Of a DNA stretch of 64,000 nucleotides, positions 9,454-18,458 are shown one piece after another (within the stretch, counting starts at the first letter, position 1; every line of letters begins with the position of its first letter). The DNA lies in NCBI GenBank assembly GCA_927441425.1, contig CAKMKG010000008.1:1-64000 (forward strand). Direction: 5' to 3'. The position numbers were made by a program, and so were the translations under genes. The stretch is from an uncultured Bacillota bacterium (GTDB lineage: Bacteria; Bacillota; Clostridia; Peptostreptococcales; Anaerovoracaceae). The notes beneath the pieces were generated by a model. That model saw only the letters and a list, made by a program, of their open reading frames with translations, made no database searches and was not told where the DNA came from.

Positions 9454-10467
9454 ATGAGCGAAATTCTTTCACAAAGTCAAATTGACAGTCTATTAAGCAG
9501 TTTGACCAGTGGCAATAAAGAAACTGAACTACCGGAGCAGGGAGCCGGGAAAAAGATTAAGGACTACGACTTCAGGAGCCCGAAACTTTTTACGAGAGAA
9601 CAGCTGAAGTTGCTGTACAGCATTTATGAAAACTATGCAAGAATTCTCTCTTCCTACATCACCGGTGTGCTGCAAACCTATACCTTGGTGGAAATCATCG
9701 AAGTTGAGGAACAGCAGTATTATGAGTTCAATAATGCGCTGCCGGATTCCGTGCTCATGGGAGTTTTGGATTTTGCAGTAAAAGAGGATAATAACGATGA
9801 GGACCTTGTCCTACTGGATTTCTCAAAGGATATCGGATATTGCTGCATTGATCGGCTGCTTGGCGGATCCGGCAAGCCTCTGGAGGCAGACCGGGAGTAT
9901 ACGGAGATTGAGCTTGGAATCCTTGAACATATGATGAAGGGCATGGTGAATCTTATGAAAAACGTCTGGCTCGATTATCTGGAAGTTGCACCCCGCCTGC
10001 TCAAGCTCGAGACGAATGCCAGAATTCTGCAAGGAATCAGCGCCGATGAAAATGTAGTCATTGTTGTTATGAGTGTTATGGTAAATGATACCCAGGGAAA
10101 GATGAATATTTGTATCCCGGCCGTAACGCTGGATACCATGTTTAAATTGAAGAATGCCCAGAGTAAAAGAAAGGAAAGGCGTGGTGATCTGCTGACGGAT
10201 GCCCAGAGACGGGCGGATATCATGCGGGAGATCAGCGAGTCAGATCTGGAAATCACCGGCATCCTAGGAACCATCGACGTATTATCAAGAGATTTGATCG
10301 ATTTGGAAGTTGGAGATATCATAAAACTGAACAAGAACGAGAAATCAATGGTAGACTTGGCAGTGGGAGAGACCGTCTGGTTTCGGGGAGAAATGGGGGC
10401 CTATAATAAAAAGAGAGCCATTGCAATAAGACAATCTATACAGAGAGGAAGTGACCATATTAAATGA
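9454..10467 (+). CDS. fliM: Flagellar motor switch protein FliM
   Basis: C-ring protein that binds phosphorylated CheY and passes the signal to FliG. The N-terminal MSEILSQSQIDSLLSSL peptide is the CheY-P docking motif; the central CheC-like domain and the C-terminal SpoA (FliN-like) domain follow. The length of 337 residues is normal. It starts only 18 bases after motB, so no fliL lies between them. It overlaps fliY by four bases. Confidence 0.96.
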   Translation: MSEILSQSQIDSLLSSLTSGNKETELPEQGAGKKIKDYDFRSPKLFTREQLKLLYSIYENYARILSSYITGVLQTYTLVEIIEVEEQQYYEFNNALPDSVLMGVLDFAVKEDNNDEDLVLLDFSKDIGYCCIDRLLGGSGKPLEADREYTEIELGILEHMMKGMVNLMKNVWLDYLEVAPRLLKLETNARILQGISADENVVIVVMSVMVNDTQGKMNICIPAVTLDTMFKLKNAQSKRKERRGDLLTDAQRRADIMREISESDLEITGILGTIDVLSRDLIDLEVGDIIKLNKNEKSMVDLAVGETVWFRGEMGAYNKKRAIAIRQSIQRGSDHIK

Positions 10468-11615
10468 CAAGTGACAATGAAATGTACAAACTGACAGAGA
10501 TGGAAATCGACGTAATTGGCGAAGTGATGAATATTAGTATGGGCGCTGCCGCTACGGCAATGTCTACCATACTGGATAAAAAGGTCAGTATCACAACACC
10601 AAGAATCGAAACGATGTCGATTGACGAATTTGAATTTTCTTATTTGGAGCCGGTAATCGGTGTTTTAATCAAGTATATTGAGGGTATTGACGGTACGAAT
10701 ATTTTACTCTTAAGAGAAGATGACTTGAAAAAGATACTGGGGCATCTGCTGTCAATGGATCCCGCGGAAATGGTCGAGCTGGATGAAATCAGTATGAGTG
10801 CGATCTGCGAGATCATGAACCAGATGATGGGATCATCGGCCAGTGCGCTGGCATCCTTCCTTGGACAGGTTGTCAACATCTCACCGCCTGAAATCTTGGA
10901 TACCACGGAGAATGTGAAACAGCTATTCTCATTGACTGGGGAATATCTGGTCAGCATCAAATTCGATCTAGTGATCGACGGCCTGATTGAGAGTGAGTTT
11001 ATCAGTGCGATGGATCCTCGGCTGGCGAAGGAAATTGTGAAGAGGTCCTTTGGTGCAAGCGACATGGAAGAGGAGACGGAAGGTGAGGCACCTTCCCCAG
11101 GGGTCACAGAGGGGGCGACGGCAGCCCCGGAAGTGCCTGTAGCCTCAGCTCCGATTCAGGAAACACCGCCTCAGGTTCAGACAGTTGCAGCCCCAGCTCC
11201 GATTCAGGAAGCCCCGCCTCAAGTACAGGCAGCACCTGTCGAGGCAAGATCGACCATGGTTGAGCAAGCGCCAAAACAGCAAGTGCAGGCAACGCCATAT
11301 AACTTTCGGCCTTTGGGAGTCGATAAAACTGCTGCCGAGCTGGGAATCGATGATAACAATTTAGAGCTGATCATGTCGGTGCCGATTCAAATCACGGTGG
11401 AACTTGGTAAAACAAAAAAGAAGATTAAGGACATTGCAGAGCTTACGGTTGGCAATATCGTAGAACTGAACCGGCAAGCCGGAGATCAAGTCGATGTCGT
11501 AGCGAATGGGAGGCTGATCGCAAGAGGAGATGTGGTTGTTGTGGACGACAACTACAGTGTGCGAATCACAGAAATTATCAAGGCAAAAGACGGAAATTTC
11601 AATGAGATAAAGTAG
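10464..11615 (+). CDS. fliY: Flagellar switch phosphatase FliY
   Basis: C-ring protein combining a CheC-type CheY-P phosphatase with a FliN-type SpoA domain. Both phosphatase motifs of the D/S-x3-E-x2-N type are intact: DVIGEVMN near residue 17 and SAICEIMN near residue 112. A Pro/Ala/Gln linker (about 215-280) contains two near-identical copies of APIQE(T/A)PPQVQ. The SpoA domain occupies about 295-383. The N-terminal CheY-binding peptide seen in B. subtilis FliY is not visible, so recruitment of CheY-P may rely on FliM. Confidence 0.94.
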   Translation: MTSDNEMYKLTEMEIDVIGEVMNISMGAAATAMSTILDKKVSITTPRIETMSIDEFEFSYLEPVIGVLIKYIEGIDGTNILLLREDDLKKILGHLLSMDPAEMVELDEISMSAICEIMNQMMGSSASALASFLGQVVNISPPEILDTTENVKQLFSLTGEYLVSIKFDLVIDGLIESEFISAMDPRLAKEIVKRSFGASDMEEETEGEAPSPGVTEGATAAPEVPVASAPIQETPPQVQTVAAPAPIQEAPPQVQAAPVEARSTMVEQAPKQQVQATPYNFRPLGVDKTAAELGIDDNNLELIMSVPIQITVELGKTKKKIKDIAELTVGNIVELNRQAGDQVDVVANGRLIARGDVVVVDDNYSVRITEIIKAKDGNFNEIK

Positions 11616-11652
11616 GATATCATAGTAATAATATAAGAGAGGTAGAAAAACA

Positions 11653-12015
11653 ATGGCTAAGATTTTAATAGTTGACGATGCGGCATTTATGAGAATGATG
11701 GTAAAAGACAATTTAAAGAAAGCAGGCTACACCGATTTCCTGGAAGCGGGCGACGGCGAGGATGCAGTGAACAAGTACACAGAAAACAAACCGGATCTGG
11801 TTTTGTTGGATATCACCATGCCGATTAAAGACGGCATTCAGGCACTGCAGAACATTAAGCAGATCAATCCTCAGGCCAAGGTGATCATGTGCTCTGCAAT
11901 GGGTCAGGAGGGTATGGTTGTGGAAGCAATCAAGCTGGGTGCTTTGGATTTTATTGTAAAGCCCTTTAAACCGGAACGTCTGATTCAGACCGTTAAAAAT
12001 GTTCTGGGAGATTAA
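11653..12015 (+). CDS. cheY: Chemotaxis response regulator CheY
   Basis: Single receiver domain of 120 residues that, when phosphorylated by CheA, binds the motor switch. The acidic pair is in ILIVDDAAFMR, the phospho-acceptor Asp in VLLDITMPIKDG, the switch Ser in MCSAMGQ and the conserved Lys in FIVKPFKPE. The position inside the switch-gene cluster, right after fliY, is the standard cheY slot in Firmicutes. Confidence 0.96.
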   Translation: MAKILIVDDAAFMRMMVKDNLKKAGYTDFLEAGDGEDAVNKYTENKPDLVLLDITMPIKDGIQALQNIKQINPQAKVIMCSAMGQEGMVVEAIKLGALDFIVKPFKPERLIQTVKNVLGD

Positions 12016-12032
12016 TCGAAGGAGATTCTAAA

Positions 12033-12398
12033 TTGTTTGGAGATATTATATCAATGCTGTTTGCGCTGGTAGGCACGGCTTGTATTATCGTGTTGACGTA
12101 CTTTGCTAGTAAGTGGTATGCCAGAAAAATGGGACCGATTGCTGGAGGGAGACACATTAAAGTCATCGATAGACTGGTTGTCAGCAAAACGGGATCCATC
12201 CTGATCATCGATATCGGCGGAAGACAATATATGGTGGGCATCAGCGACCAAAATGTTCAGATTTTAATGGAGCTCGAGGAAACCATTCCCTTGCCCATGA
12301 ACAATGGGGCCGGCGGAGATGGCTTGAAAGGTCTAATCAACGGAGACAGCTATAAGAGCGTTTTCGATGCGATCAAAAAACGGAGGGGTGTTGACTAG
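12033..12398 (+). CDS. fliO: Flagellar biosynthesis protein FliO
   Basis: Small membrane protein that helps assemble the FliP pore of the export gate. One N-terminal membrane segment (about residues 5-25) is followed by YARKMG and the conserved [20 protein letters not shown] block of the FliO/FliZ family. The TTG start at 12033 is supported by AAGGAG at 12019-12024. Position before fliP is diagnostic, because overall conservation is low. Confidence 0.88.
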   Translation: MFGDIISMLFALVGTACIIVLTYFASKWYARKMGPIAGGRHIKVIDRLVVSKTGSILIIDIGGRQYMVGISDQNVQILMELEETIPLPMNNGAGGDGLKGLINGDSYKSVFDAIKKRRGVD

Positions 12399-12400
12399 TT

Positions 12401-13054
12401 ATGGAATTCATTATTAATGGCCAAGGCTCCGACGTTGTGAAAATGATTCTGATTATGACCATGATCAGCCTTGCTCCTTTTATCCTGCTTATGATGACAT
12501 GTTTCACCAGAATCATCATCGTGTTTTCCTTTTTAAGGACTGCCTTGGGGATACAACAGACACCACCGAATCAGGTGTTGGTCGGGCTGGCACTCTTTGT
12601 AACTTTTTTTATCATGCAGCCGGTATTAGCGCAAGTCAATGAGACCGCGCTGCAGCCGTATAACGACGGGCTGATCGAAACCCAGGAATTTCTGGACAGG
12701 GCAGCGGTGCCCATGAAGGAATTCATGCTAAAGCAGACGACCACCAAAGATGTACAATTATTTAAAGACTTGTCCGCGGATGAGGATATCGCGGCCATGG
12801 AAGCAGATGAACTGCCGTTACATATCGTCATACCTGCTTTTATCACAAGTGAATTGAAGCGTGCCTTTTTAATCGGATTTTTATTATTCATACCATTTTT
12901 AATTATCGATATGATCGTATCGAGCACGTTGATGTCGATGGGAATGATCATGCTACCCCCGGTCATGATATCACTGCCGTTTAAGCTATTATTGTTTGTT
13001 GTAGTGGATGGCTGGGGACTTCTGATCAAAACCTTAGTGATGACCTATAACTGA
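12401..13054 (+). CDS. fliP: Flagellar export gate protein FliP
   Basis: Core pore subunit of the flagellar type III export gate in the cytoplasmic membrane. Hallmarks are [20 protein letters not shown] followed by [21 protein letters not shown], and the C-terminal membrane helices with [17 protein letters not shown]. At 217 residues it lacks the long cleaved leader seen in some FliP proteins. It starts two bases after fliO. Confidence 0.97.
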   Translation: MEFIINGQGSDVVKMILIMTMISLAPFILLMMTCFTRIIIVFSFLRTALGIQQTPPNQVLVGLALFVTFFIMQPVLAQVNETALQPYNDGLIETQEFLDRAAVPMKEFMLKQTTTKDVQLFKDLSADEDIAAMEADELPLHIVIPAFITSELKRAFLIGFLLFIPFLIIDMIVSSTLMSMGMIMLPPVMISLPFKLLLFVVVDGWGLLIKTLVMTYN

Positions 13055-13071
13055 CGAAAGGGGTGCTGCCA

Positions 13072-13338
13072 ATGGACACGATACAATTGACCGAGATCTT
13101 TCGGGATGCAATCCTGACAGGCTTTAAAGTAGCATCGCCTATCTTATTAGTGAGTATTCTGGTGGGATTGTTTATCTCAATTATACAGGCGGCAACATCG
13201 ATCAATGAGCAGACGATGACTTTTGTACCCAAACTCATCATCGTTGGGCTGATGATGATCGTTTTCGGTGGCTGGATGCTACAGGAGATGGTTGATCTGG
13301 TGAATCGGATCTTTGAATTTATCGGAACATCGATATAA
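13072..13338 (+). CDS. fliQ: Flagellar export gate protein FliQ
   Basis: Two-helix membrane subunit that surrounds the FliP/FliR pore. The sequence KVASPILLVSILVGLFISIIQ then TSINEQTMTFVPKLI is typical. I chose the ATG at 13072 (88 residues, the usual size) because GAAAGGGG lies at a good distance upstream; a GTG at 13063 in frame would overlap that RBS. Confidence 0.95.
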   Translation: MDTIQLTEIFRDAILTGFKVASPILLVSILVGLFISIIQAATSINEQTMTFVPKLIIVGLMMIVFGGWMLQEMVDLVNRIFEFIGTSI

Positions 13339-13400
13339 CGTCCCTGAACATATGCGTTATAGTTTGAAAGCGAGTTAATATATGAATAGAATCACAATGG

Positions 13401-14177
13401 GTGACAGGGTTGTTAAATGATTTAAACAGTTGGTATATTTTTTTATTGGTAAGTTGCAGGATGACAGGCGTGATTTTCTTCAATCCGGTTTTTGGAAGAA
13501 GCAGTGTTCCGACCCTGGTGAAGATCGGCCTTTCCCTTGGACTTGCACTCAATATCACCCACGGCTTGGCTGACTTTCAAGTTGCAGACTATACCACCAT
13601 CGACTTACTTATTTCCATGGTGAGAGAATTTGCGGTCGGGTATGCGATCGGCTTCATCATGCAGATGTTTCTGGCCGTATTCCACATCGGAGGTGAATTG
13701 ACGGACCTCCAACTGGGATTCAGTATGGCGCAGATGTATGACCCATCTACCAACTCACAAGTTTCCGTAACCGGCAACTTATTAACCATCATGTACGTGC
13801 TACTGTTTTTCATTACCAACAGTCATCTGTCCCTGCTGGCCATCGCGACGAAATCCTATCTGGTGATACCCGTAGGGCTGGGTGGAGTCAGCAGTAAAAT
13901 TGGCATCTACATGATAGAAGTGTTTGGATATATTCTGGTTTATGCCGTTCAGCTGGCCTTGCCGATTATTGTAACAGAGATTCTCGCCGAGGTAGCCGTG
14001 GGTATCCTCATGCGGGTGGTACCGAACATCAATGTATTTATTGTCAATATGCAGCTCAAGATTCTGATCGGACTCATCGTGCTTGTGACAATGATTCCGA
14101 TGCTGGTTCGCTTTCTGGGGAAGATCAACATGATCATGCTGGACAGAATGGAAGACGTCCTAAAATACTTTATATGA
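13401..14177 (+). CDS. fliR: Flagellar export gate protein FliR
   Basis: Membrane subunit completing the FliPQR export channel. The 258-residue protein has about six hydrophobic segments and the FliR pattern RMTGVIFFNPVFGRSSVPTLVKIGL near the start and QMFLAVFHIGGELTDLQLGFSMAQ in the middle. The start is uncertain: GTG at 13401 has no strong RBS, and a TTG at 13410 is an alternative. Confidence 0.95.
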   Translation: MTGLLNDLNSWYIFLLVSCRMTGVIFFNPVFGRSSVPTLVKIGLSLGLALNITHGLADFQVADYTTIDLLISMVREFAVGYAIGFIMQMFLAVFHIGGELTDLQLGFSMAQMYDPSTNSQVSVTGNLLTIMYVLLFFITNSHLSLLAIATKSYLVIPVGLGGVSSKIGIYMIEVFGYILVYAVQLALPIIVTEILAEVAVGILMRVVPNINVFIVNMQLKILIGLIVLVTMIPMLVRFLGKINMIMLDRMEDVLKYFI

Positions 14178-14180
14178 TTC

Positions 14181-14279
14181 GTTGATAAAATATTCACTCG
14201 GGAACCGCCGTTTTTTAAGATGCTTCGCATGAAAAACGGTGATAGGTTTCACGGTTCCCTATATAAATATTTTATCAAC
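14181..14279. repeat. 99-bp palindromic element (family B)
   Basis: Outer arms GTTGATAAAATATT and AATATTTTATCAAC are perfect; nested inside are GGGAACCG (14200-14207) with CGGTTCCC (14252-14259) and CCGTTTTT with AAAAACGG around a GATGCTTCGCATG core. The inner core and a segment matching CCGTGAAACC on the reverse strand recur in the element at 19247-19352. It fills the space between fliR and flhB without a T-tract, so it looks like a mobile or REP-type palindrome rather than a terminator. Confidence 0.7.
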
Positions 14280-14301
14280 TACAAATATGATTTTACCAAC
14301 T

Positions 14302-14435
14302 GAAGGAGGGTGCTCAGCTCGCACAATGTATAGAAGCGAGCGTCGAAGGGAACCATTGGTTCCCTAGCGAAGTGCCGAAGGCACGAAGGAGGGTGCTCAG
14401 CTCGCGTAGCGAGTGCCGAAGGTACGAAGGGGGGG
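14302..14435 (+). repeat. GC-rich dispersed repeat (family C), two units
   Basis: The 20-mer AAGGAGGGTGCTCAGCTCGC occurs at 14303-14322 and 14386-14405, and again at 60056-60075, 46 kb away. Between the units lies a GGGAACCATTGGTTCCC palindrome that has a counterpart at 60177-60195. The units read like repeated copies of an RBS-bearing segment ending in GTGCCGAAGG, and the last derivative (AAGGGGGGG, 14427-14435) supplies the RBS used by flhB. Confidence 0.7.
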
Positions 14436-14441
14436 ATCACT

Positions 14442-15503
14442 GTGGCAGAAGCGAATAAATCCGAAAAAGCAACCCCCAAAAAGAAAAGGGACGAGCGAAA
14501 AAAGGGAAACGCCTTTCAAAGCAGAGACGTCGTCAGTGTAGTGACCCTAATCATCGGATTTTTCATGATCAGCAAGCTGGGTGGATTCATCGTAGTTCAG
14601 GTAAAAAACCTTTACCTCAGCAATCTGGACAAGATGAGCAGACTCCATGAATTATCCATCGCAACCTGCATGCAGATCCTGAAAGAGACTACAATGGTTT
14701 TCTTCATTTCCACTGTGCCGATCCTCATCCTGCTGGCGATGACGGGCATCATCATGTCAGGTGCACAAACCGGGTTTCTGGTTTCAGGAGAACTGCTGCA
14801 GTTCAAATACAGCAGAATCAGCATGCTGCAGGGCTTCAAGCGAATGTTTTCTTTGCGGTCGCTGGTAGAGCTAGTAAAATCCCTGATCAAAGTGGCCATC
14901 ATCCTGTGGGTGATCTACACCAGCGTGCTGGATCTCATGATTGTGACCCCGGATATACTTCATACCAGTCTGGACAGCACCGTGGTTTTCATGATGGAGC
15001 GGATCATGTCCATCGTATATAAAATTTGCCTGATCTTCGTAGCGGTGGCTGTTTTGGACTTTGGTTACCAAAAGTATGATTATGAATCGAAACTAAAGAT
15101 GACCAAGCAGGAGGTAAAGGACGAATACAAGCAGACAGAGGGAGATCCTTTTATCAAAGGAAAGATCAAAGAAAAGCAGCGTAGGATGAGCATGAACCGA
15201 ATGATCCAGCAGGTTCCGAAGGCTGATGTCATCATCAGAAACCCGACACATTTTGCGATTGCACTGAAATATGACATTGAAAATGACCAGGCGCCGATCG
15301 TATTGGCAAAAGGCCAGGATTATCAAGCGAAACGAATTATTGATGTAGCAATGAAACATAAGATTTTGATCACGGAAAATAAGCCTCTGGCAAGAAGCTT
15401 ATATGAAATGGTCGAAGTAAATGACTATATTCCGGCTGAATTTTATCAGGCTGTGGCAGAGTTGATGGCCTGGGTTTATAGCAATAGAGAAGGTAAGAAA
15501 TAG
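14442..15503 (+). CDS. flhB: Flagellar export switch protein FlhB
   Basis: Membrane protein of the export gate whose cytoplasmic domain cleaves itself to switch from hook to filament substrates. Four membrane segments (about residues 30-215) precede the cytoplasmic domain with the NPTH cleavage site at residues 267-270. The Lys/Arg-rich N-terminus is typical. GTG start, with an AAGGGGGG RBS that appears to derive from the adjacent repeat. Length of 353 residues is normal. Confidence 0.97.
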   Translation: MAEANKSEKATPKKKRDERKKGNAFQSRDVVSVVTLIIGFFMISKLGGFIVVQVKNLYLSNLDKMSRLHELSIATCMQILKETTMVFFISTVPILILLAMTGIIMSGAQTGFLVSGELLQFKYSRISMLQGFKRMFSLRSLVELVKSLIKVAIILWVIYTSVLDLMIVTPDILHTSLDSTVVFMMERIMSIVYKICLIFVAVAVLDFGYQKYDYESKLKMTKQEVKDEYKQTEGDPFIKGKIKEKQRRMSMNRMIQQVPKADVIIRNPTHFAIALKYDIENDQAPIVLAKGQDYQAKRIIDVAMKHKILITENKPLARSLYEMVEVNDYIPAEFYQAVAELMAWVYSNREGKK

Positions 15504-15504
15504 T

Positions 15505-17568
15505 ATGAAATTACTGACAAACGTAGTGGTTGTATTTGTTGTCATGGTCATTGGATTGATCATTATACCATTGCCGCCATTTTTCCTGGATTTTATGTTT
15601 ATTATAAGCATATCGATCTCGTTGATGATCCTGATCACAACGATGTTTATCAAGGGGCCTTTGGAATTTTCCATCTTCCCTTCTCTGCTGTTGATAACCA
15701 CATTGCTTCGGCTGGCCTTGAATATATCCTCCACCCGTTTGATTCTGTCCAACGGCGGTGAGGCAGGACAGATCATCGCAACCTTCGGAAGCTTTGTATT
15801 GGGTGGAAATGCCATTGTAGGCTTTATCGTATTTATCATTATCGTCATCGTCCAGTTTGTTGTAATCACCAAAGGTGCAGAAAGAATCGCGGAAGTAGCC
15901 GCAAGATTTACTCTGGATGCGATGCCGGGTAAGCAGATGGCCATTGATGCAGATCTGAGCTCCGGCTTGATCAACGAACAGGAAGCCAAGGAAAGAAGAA
16001 AGAACATCCAGAGAGAATCGGAATTCTTCGGTGCGATGGATGGAGCAACCAAGCTGGTAAAGGGAGACGCCATCGCCTCCATCATCATTGCTTTGGTCAA
16101 TCTCACCGCCGGTACCGTCATCGGAATGATCCAGGGTGGTATGGGTTTCGCTGAAGTATTAACGGTGTATACCATTGCCACCGTTGGTGACGGTCTGGTC
16201 AGCCAGATTCCGGCGCTGATGATTTCCACGGCAACAGGTATGGTCGTAACAAGAGCGGCCTCAGAGGGAAACCTGAACGAGGATGTCAGGAATCAGGTTT
16301 TATCCCAGCCGAAGGTTTTGGTGATATCCGGACTTGTCATTCTGATGATGTGTCTTATCCCGGGAGCACCGGTCCTGCAGATCGGAACCCTTGCCTTTAT
16401 TCTGATCTTCCTTGGGATCAGCCTCATTCGATCGGCGGCGACTAAAAAGCAAATCGTTGAGATAGAAGAGATGCAGGAATTTCTGGGGGAAGACAGCAAT
16501 GAGGCAAGCTACTACAGAAACATAGACAACGTATATAATTTGCTGGGTGTGGAACCCATTGAAATGGAATTTGGATATTCGCTGCTGCCCCTTGTAGACG
16601 AAGCAAGCGGAGGAAGCTTTATCGATAGAATTGTAATTTTCAGAAAGCAATTTGCCCTTGAGATGGGAGTCGTGGTGCCGACCGTTAGGCTGCGGGATAA
16701 CGGACTCATCAATCCGAATCAGTATCTGATTAAGATCAAGGGAGAAGAAATTGCAAGGGGAGAAGTGCTGGTGGATTATTACCTGGCCCTCGACCCAGGG
16801 AACAGCACGGGACCCATCGAAGGAATCGATACCATAGAACCTGCCTATGAGATCCCCGGAAAATGGATTACAGAAGGGGAAAGGGAGATGGCAGAGGTTT
16901 ACGGATATACAGTGATCGACGCGCTGTCGGTGATCGTGACCCATATGTCTGAGGTGATAAAGAGACATATCCATGAGCTGGTCAGCAGACAGGACATCAA
17001 CATTCTGCTTCAGAATGCAGCCAAGGTGAATCAGGCGATCGTAGACGATGTGATACCGGGCGTAATCAGTGTTTCCGATCTTCAGAAGATCCTGATGAAC
17101 CTCCTAAAGGAGGGGGTTCCCATCCGAGATATGGAAAGCATTCTGGAGACCATCGGTGATCAGGGCGTTTCGATTAAGGACACGGATATGCTAACGGAAT
17201 ATGTAAGACAAAAGCTGAAAAGAACGATCACCAGAAAATATACAGACGGCAGCAGTATCAAGGTTATATCCTTAGATCAGGGGATCGAGAACACCATCCT
17301 CAACTCTGCCAAAAAGAGTGAGCACGGGACCTATCTGGCAATTGAACCACAGGTGGTTCAGAGGATCGTGGAAGGCGTAACGGAGCAGATTGAAAAGGTG
17401 AAGGAACTGATCCATCAGCCGATCATTCTCACATCACCCATCGTAAGAATCTACTTCAAGAGACTGATCGATCAATTTCTGCCAAATCTAACGGTGCTTT
17501 CCTTCAACGAAATTGATACCAATATACAGATCCAAGCGATTGGGATTATACAGCTCAAAGAAAAATAG
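15505..17568 (+). CDS. flhA: Flagellar export gate protein FlhA
   Basis: Large export-gate protein with an N-terminal membrane half (about eight helices, residues 1-310) and a C-terminal cytoplasmic half that forms a nine-membered docking ring for chaperone-substrate complexes. The FHIPEP-family block AERIAEVAARFTLDAMPGKQ then MAIDADLSSGLI is intact. Length 687 residues. It starts one base after the flhB stop. The next gene is fliA, so flhF is absent from its usual place. Confidence 0.97.
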   Translation: MKLLTNVVVVFVVMVIGLIIIPLPPFFLDFMFIISISISLMILITTMFIKGPLEFSIFPSLLLITTLLRLALNISSTRLILSNGGEAGQIIATFGSFVLGGNAIVGFIVFIIIVIVQFVVITKGAERIAEVAARFTLDAMPGKQMAIDADLSSGLINEQEAKERRKNIQRESEFFGAMDGATKLVKGDAIASIIIALVNLTAGTVIGMIQGGMGFAEVLTVYTIATVGDGLVSQIPALMISTATGMVVTRAASEGNLNEDVRNQVLSQPKVLVISGLVILMMCLIPGAPVLQIGTLAFILIFLGISLIRSAATKKQIVEIEEMQEFLGEDSNEASYYRNIDNVYNLLGVEPIEMEFGYSLLPLVDEASGGSFIDRIVIFRKQFALEMGVVVPTVRLRDNGLINPNQYLIKIKGEEIARGEVLVDYYLALDPGNSTGPIEGIDTIEPAYEIPGKWITEGEREMAEVYGYTVIDALSVIVTHMSEVIKRHIHELVSRQDINILLQNAAKVNQAIVDDVIPGVISVSDLQKILMNLLKEGVPIRDMESILETIGDQGVSIKDTDMLTEYVRQKLKRTITRKYTDGSSIKVISLDQGIENTILNSAKKSEHGTYLAIEPQVVQRIVEGVTEQIEKVKELIHQPIILTSPIVRIYFKRLIDQFLPNLTVLSFNEIDTNIQIQAIGIIQLKEK

Positions 17569-17632
17569 AAAATGAAACGAATTTTTATCGCACATAATAC
17601 GCAGTCATTCCCCTGAAAAGAGGTGAGGTTAT

Positions 17633-18400
17633 ATGAATTCCGCTGAAATGACAGACGAAGATAAAATCCTGCAGCAATGGAGGTACTACAAATCGAATAG
17701 AAGCATTGAAGCGCGAAATGAAATTGTGCTGCAATACACCGGTCTTGTCAGAAAAATTGTGTTACGGTTCAAAGGGAGCTATAGCAATTTTGGACAGCTA
17801 GACGACATGGTAAATCAAGGGATCATCTCCTTAATTGATGCAGTAGAAAAATTTGACCCGGATATGGGGAATAAATTTGAAACCTTTGCTTCTTTAAAAA
17901 TCAAGGGCGCAATCATTGATTTCATGAGAAAACAGGATTGGGTTCCGCGAAATCAGAGAAACCTGTCAAAGGAGCTTGATGAGGTTTACAGCGAGCTCTA
18001 TGCCGAACGGGGTCAGGAGCCAACGAAACTGGAAATCGCAGAAAGGATGGGGGTATCCCTGCCACATCTTGATAAGATTCTCCAGCAGCGACACAATTCC
18101 ATCATCCTTTCCTATGAAGAGGCTATCAATGAGAAGATGATGATTGCATCCCCGCTCATCGTTAACCAGACCGACAGGGAATCGCCGGAAACGGGAATCC
18201 TGTACGATGAACTGAAGGAAAAACTGATGGAGGCCATCGATCAGTTGAATGAAAAGGAAAGGCTGGTTGTCTCATTATACTACTATGAAAGTCTGAAGCT
18301 GAAGGAAATCGCCGAAGTACTGAGCATCACCGAATCAAGGGTTTCACAGATCCATTCGGCGGCGATCATAAAGATGAAAAATAGATTGAACAATTACTAG
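17633..18400 (+). CDS. fliA: RNA polymerase sigma factor for flagellar genes (sigma-28, FliA/SigD)
   Basis: Directs RNA polymerase to late flagellar and chemotaxis promoters. The 255-residue protein shows region 2 (QLDDMVNQGIISLIDAVEKF, IKGAIIDFMRKQDWVPR), region 3 (ELYAERGQEPTKLEIAERMG) and region 4 with a helix-turn-helix (LKEIAEVLSITESRVSQIHS). The ATG at 17633 follows GAGGTGAGG. Its location just after flhA is usual in Clostridia. Confidence 0.96.
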   Translation: MNSAEMTDEDKILQQWRYYKSNRSIEARNEIVLQYTGLVRKIVLRFKGSYSNFGQLDDMVNQGIISLIDAVEKFDPDMGNKFETFASLKIKGAIIDFMRKQDWVPRNQRNLSKELDEVYSELYAERGQEPTKLEIAERMGVSLPHLDKILQQRHNSIILSYEEAINEKMMIASPLIVNQTDRESPETGILYDELKEKLMEAIDQLNEKERLVVSLYYYESLKLKEIAEVLSITESRVSQIHSAAIIKMKNRLNNY

Positions 18401-18458
18401 GTAGATCGTACACAAATTGAGGGAACTAAGAGTAGATACCTATTAGGAGGGAATGGAA

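Noticed and set aside
15399..16229. Minus-strand open frame of 276 codons opposite flhB and flhA
   Set aside because: Mirrors the hydrophobic codons of FlhA; no start signal and no recognisable protein.
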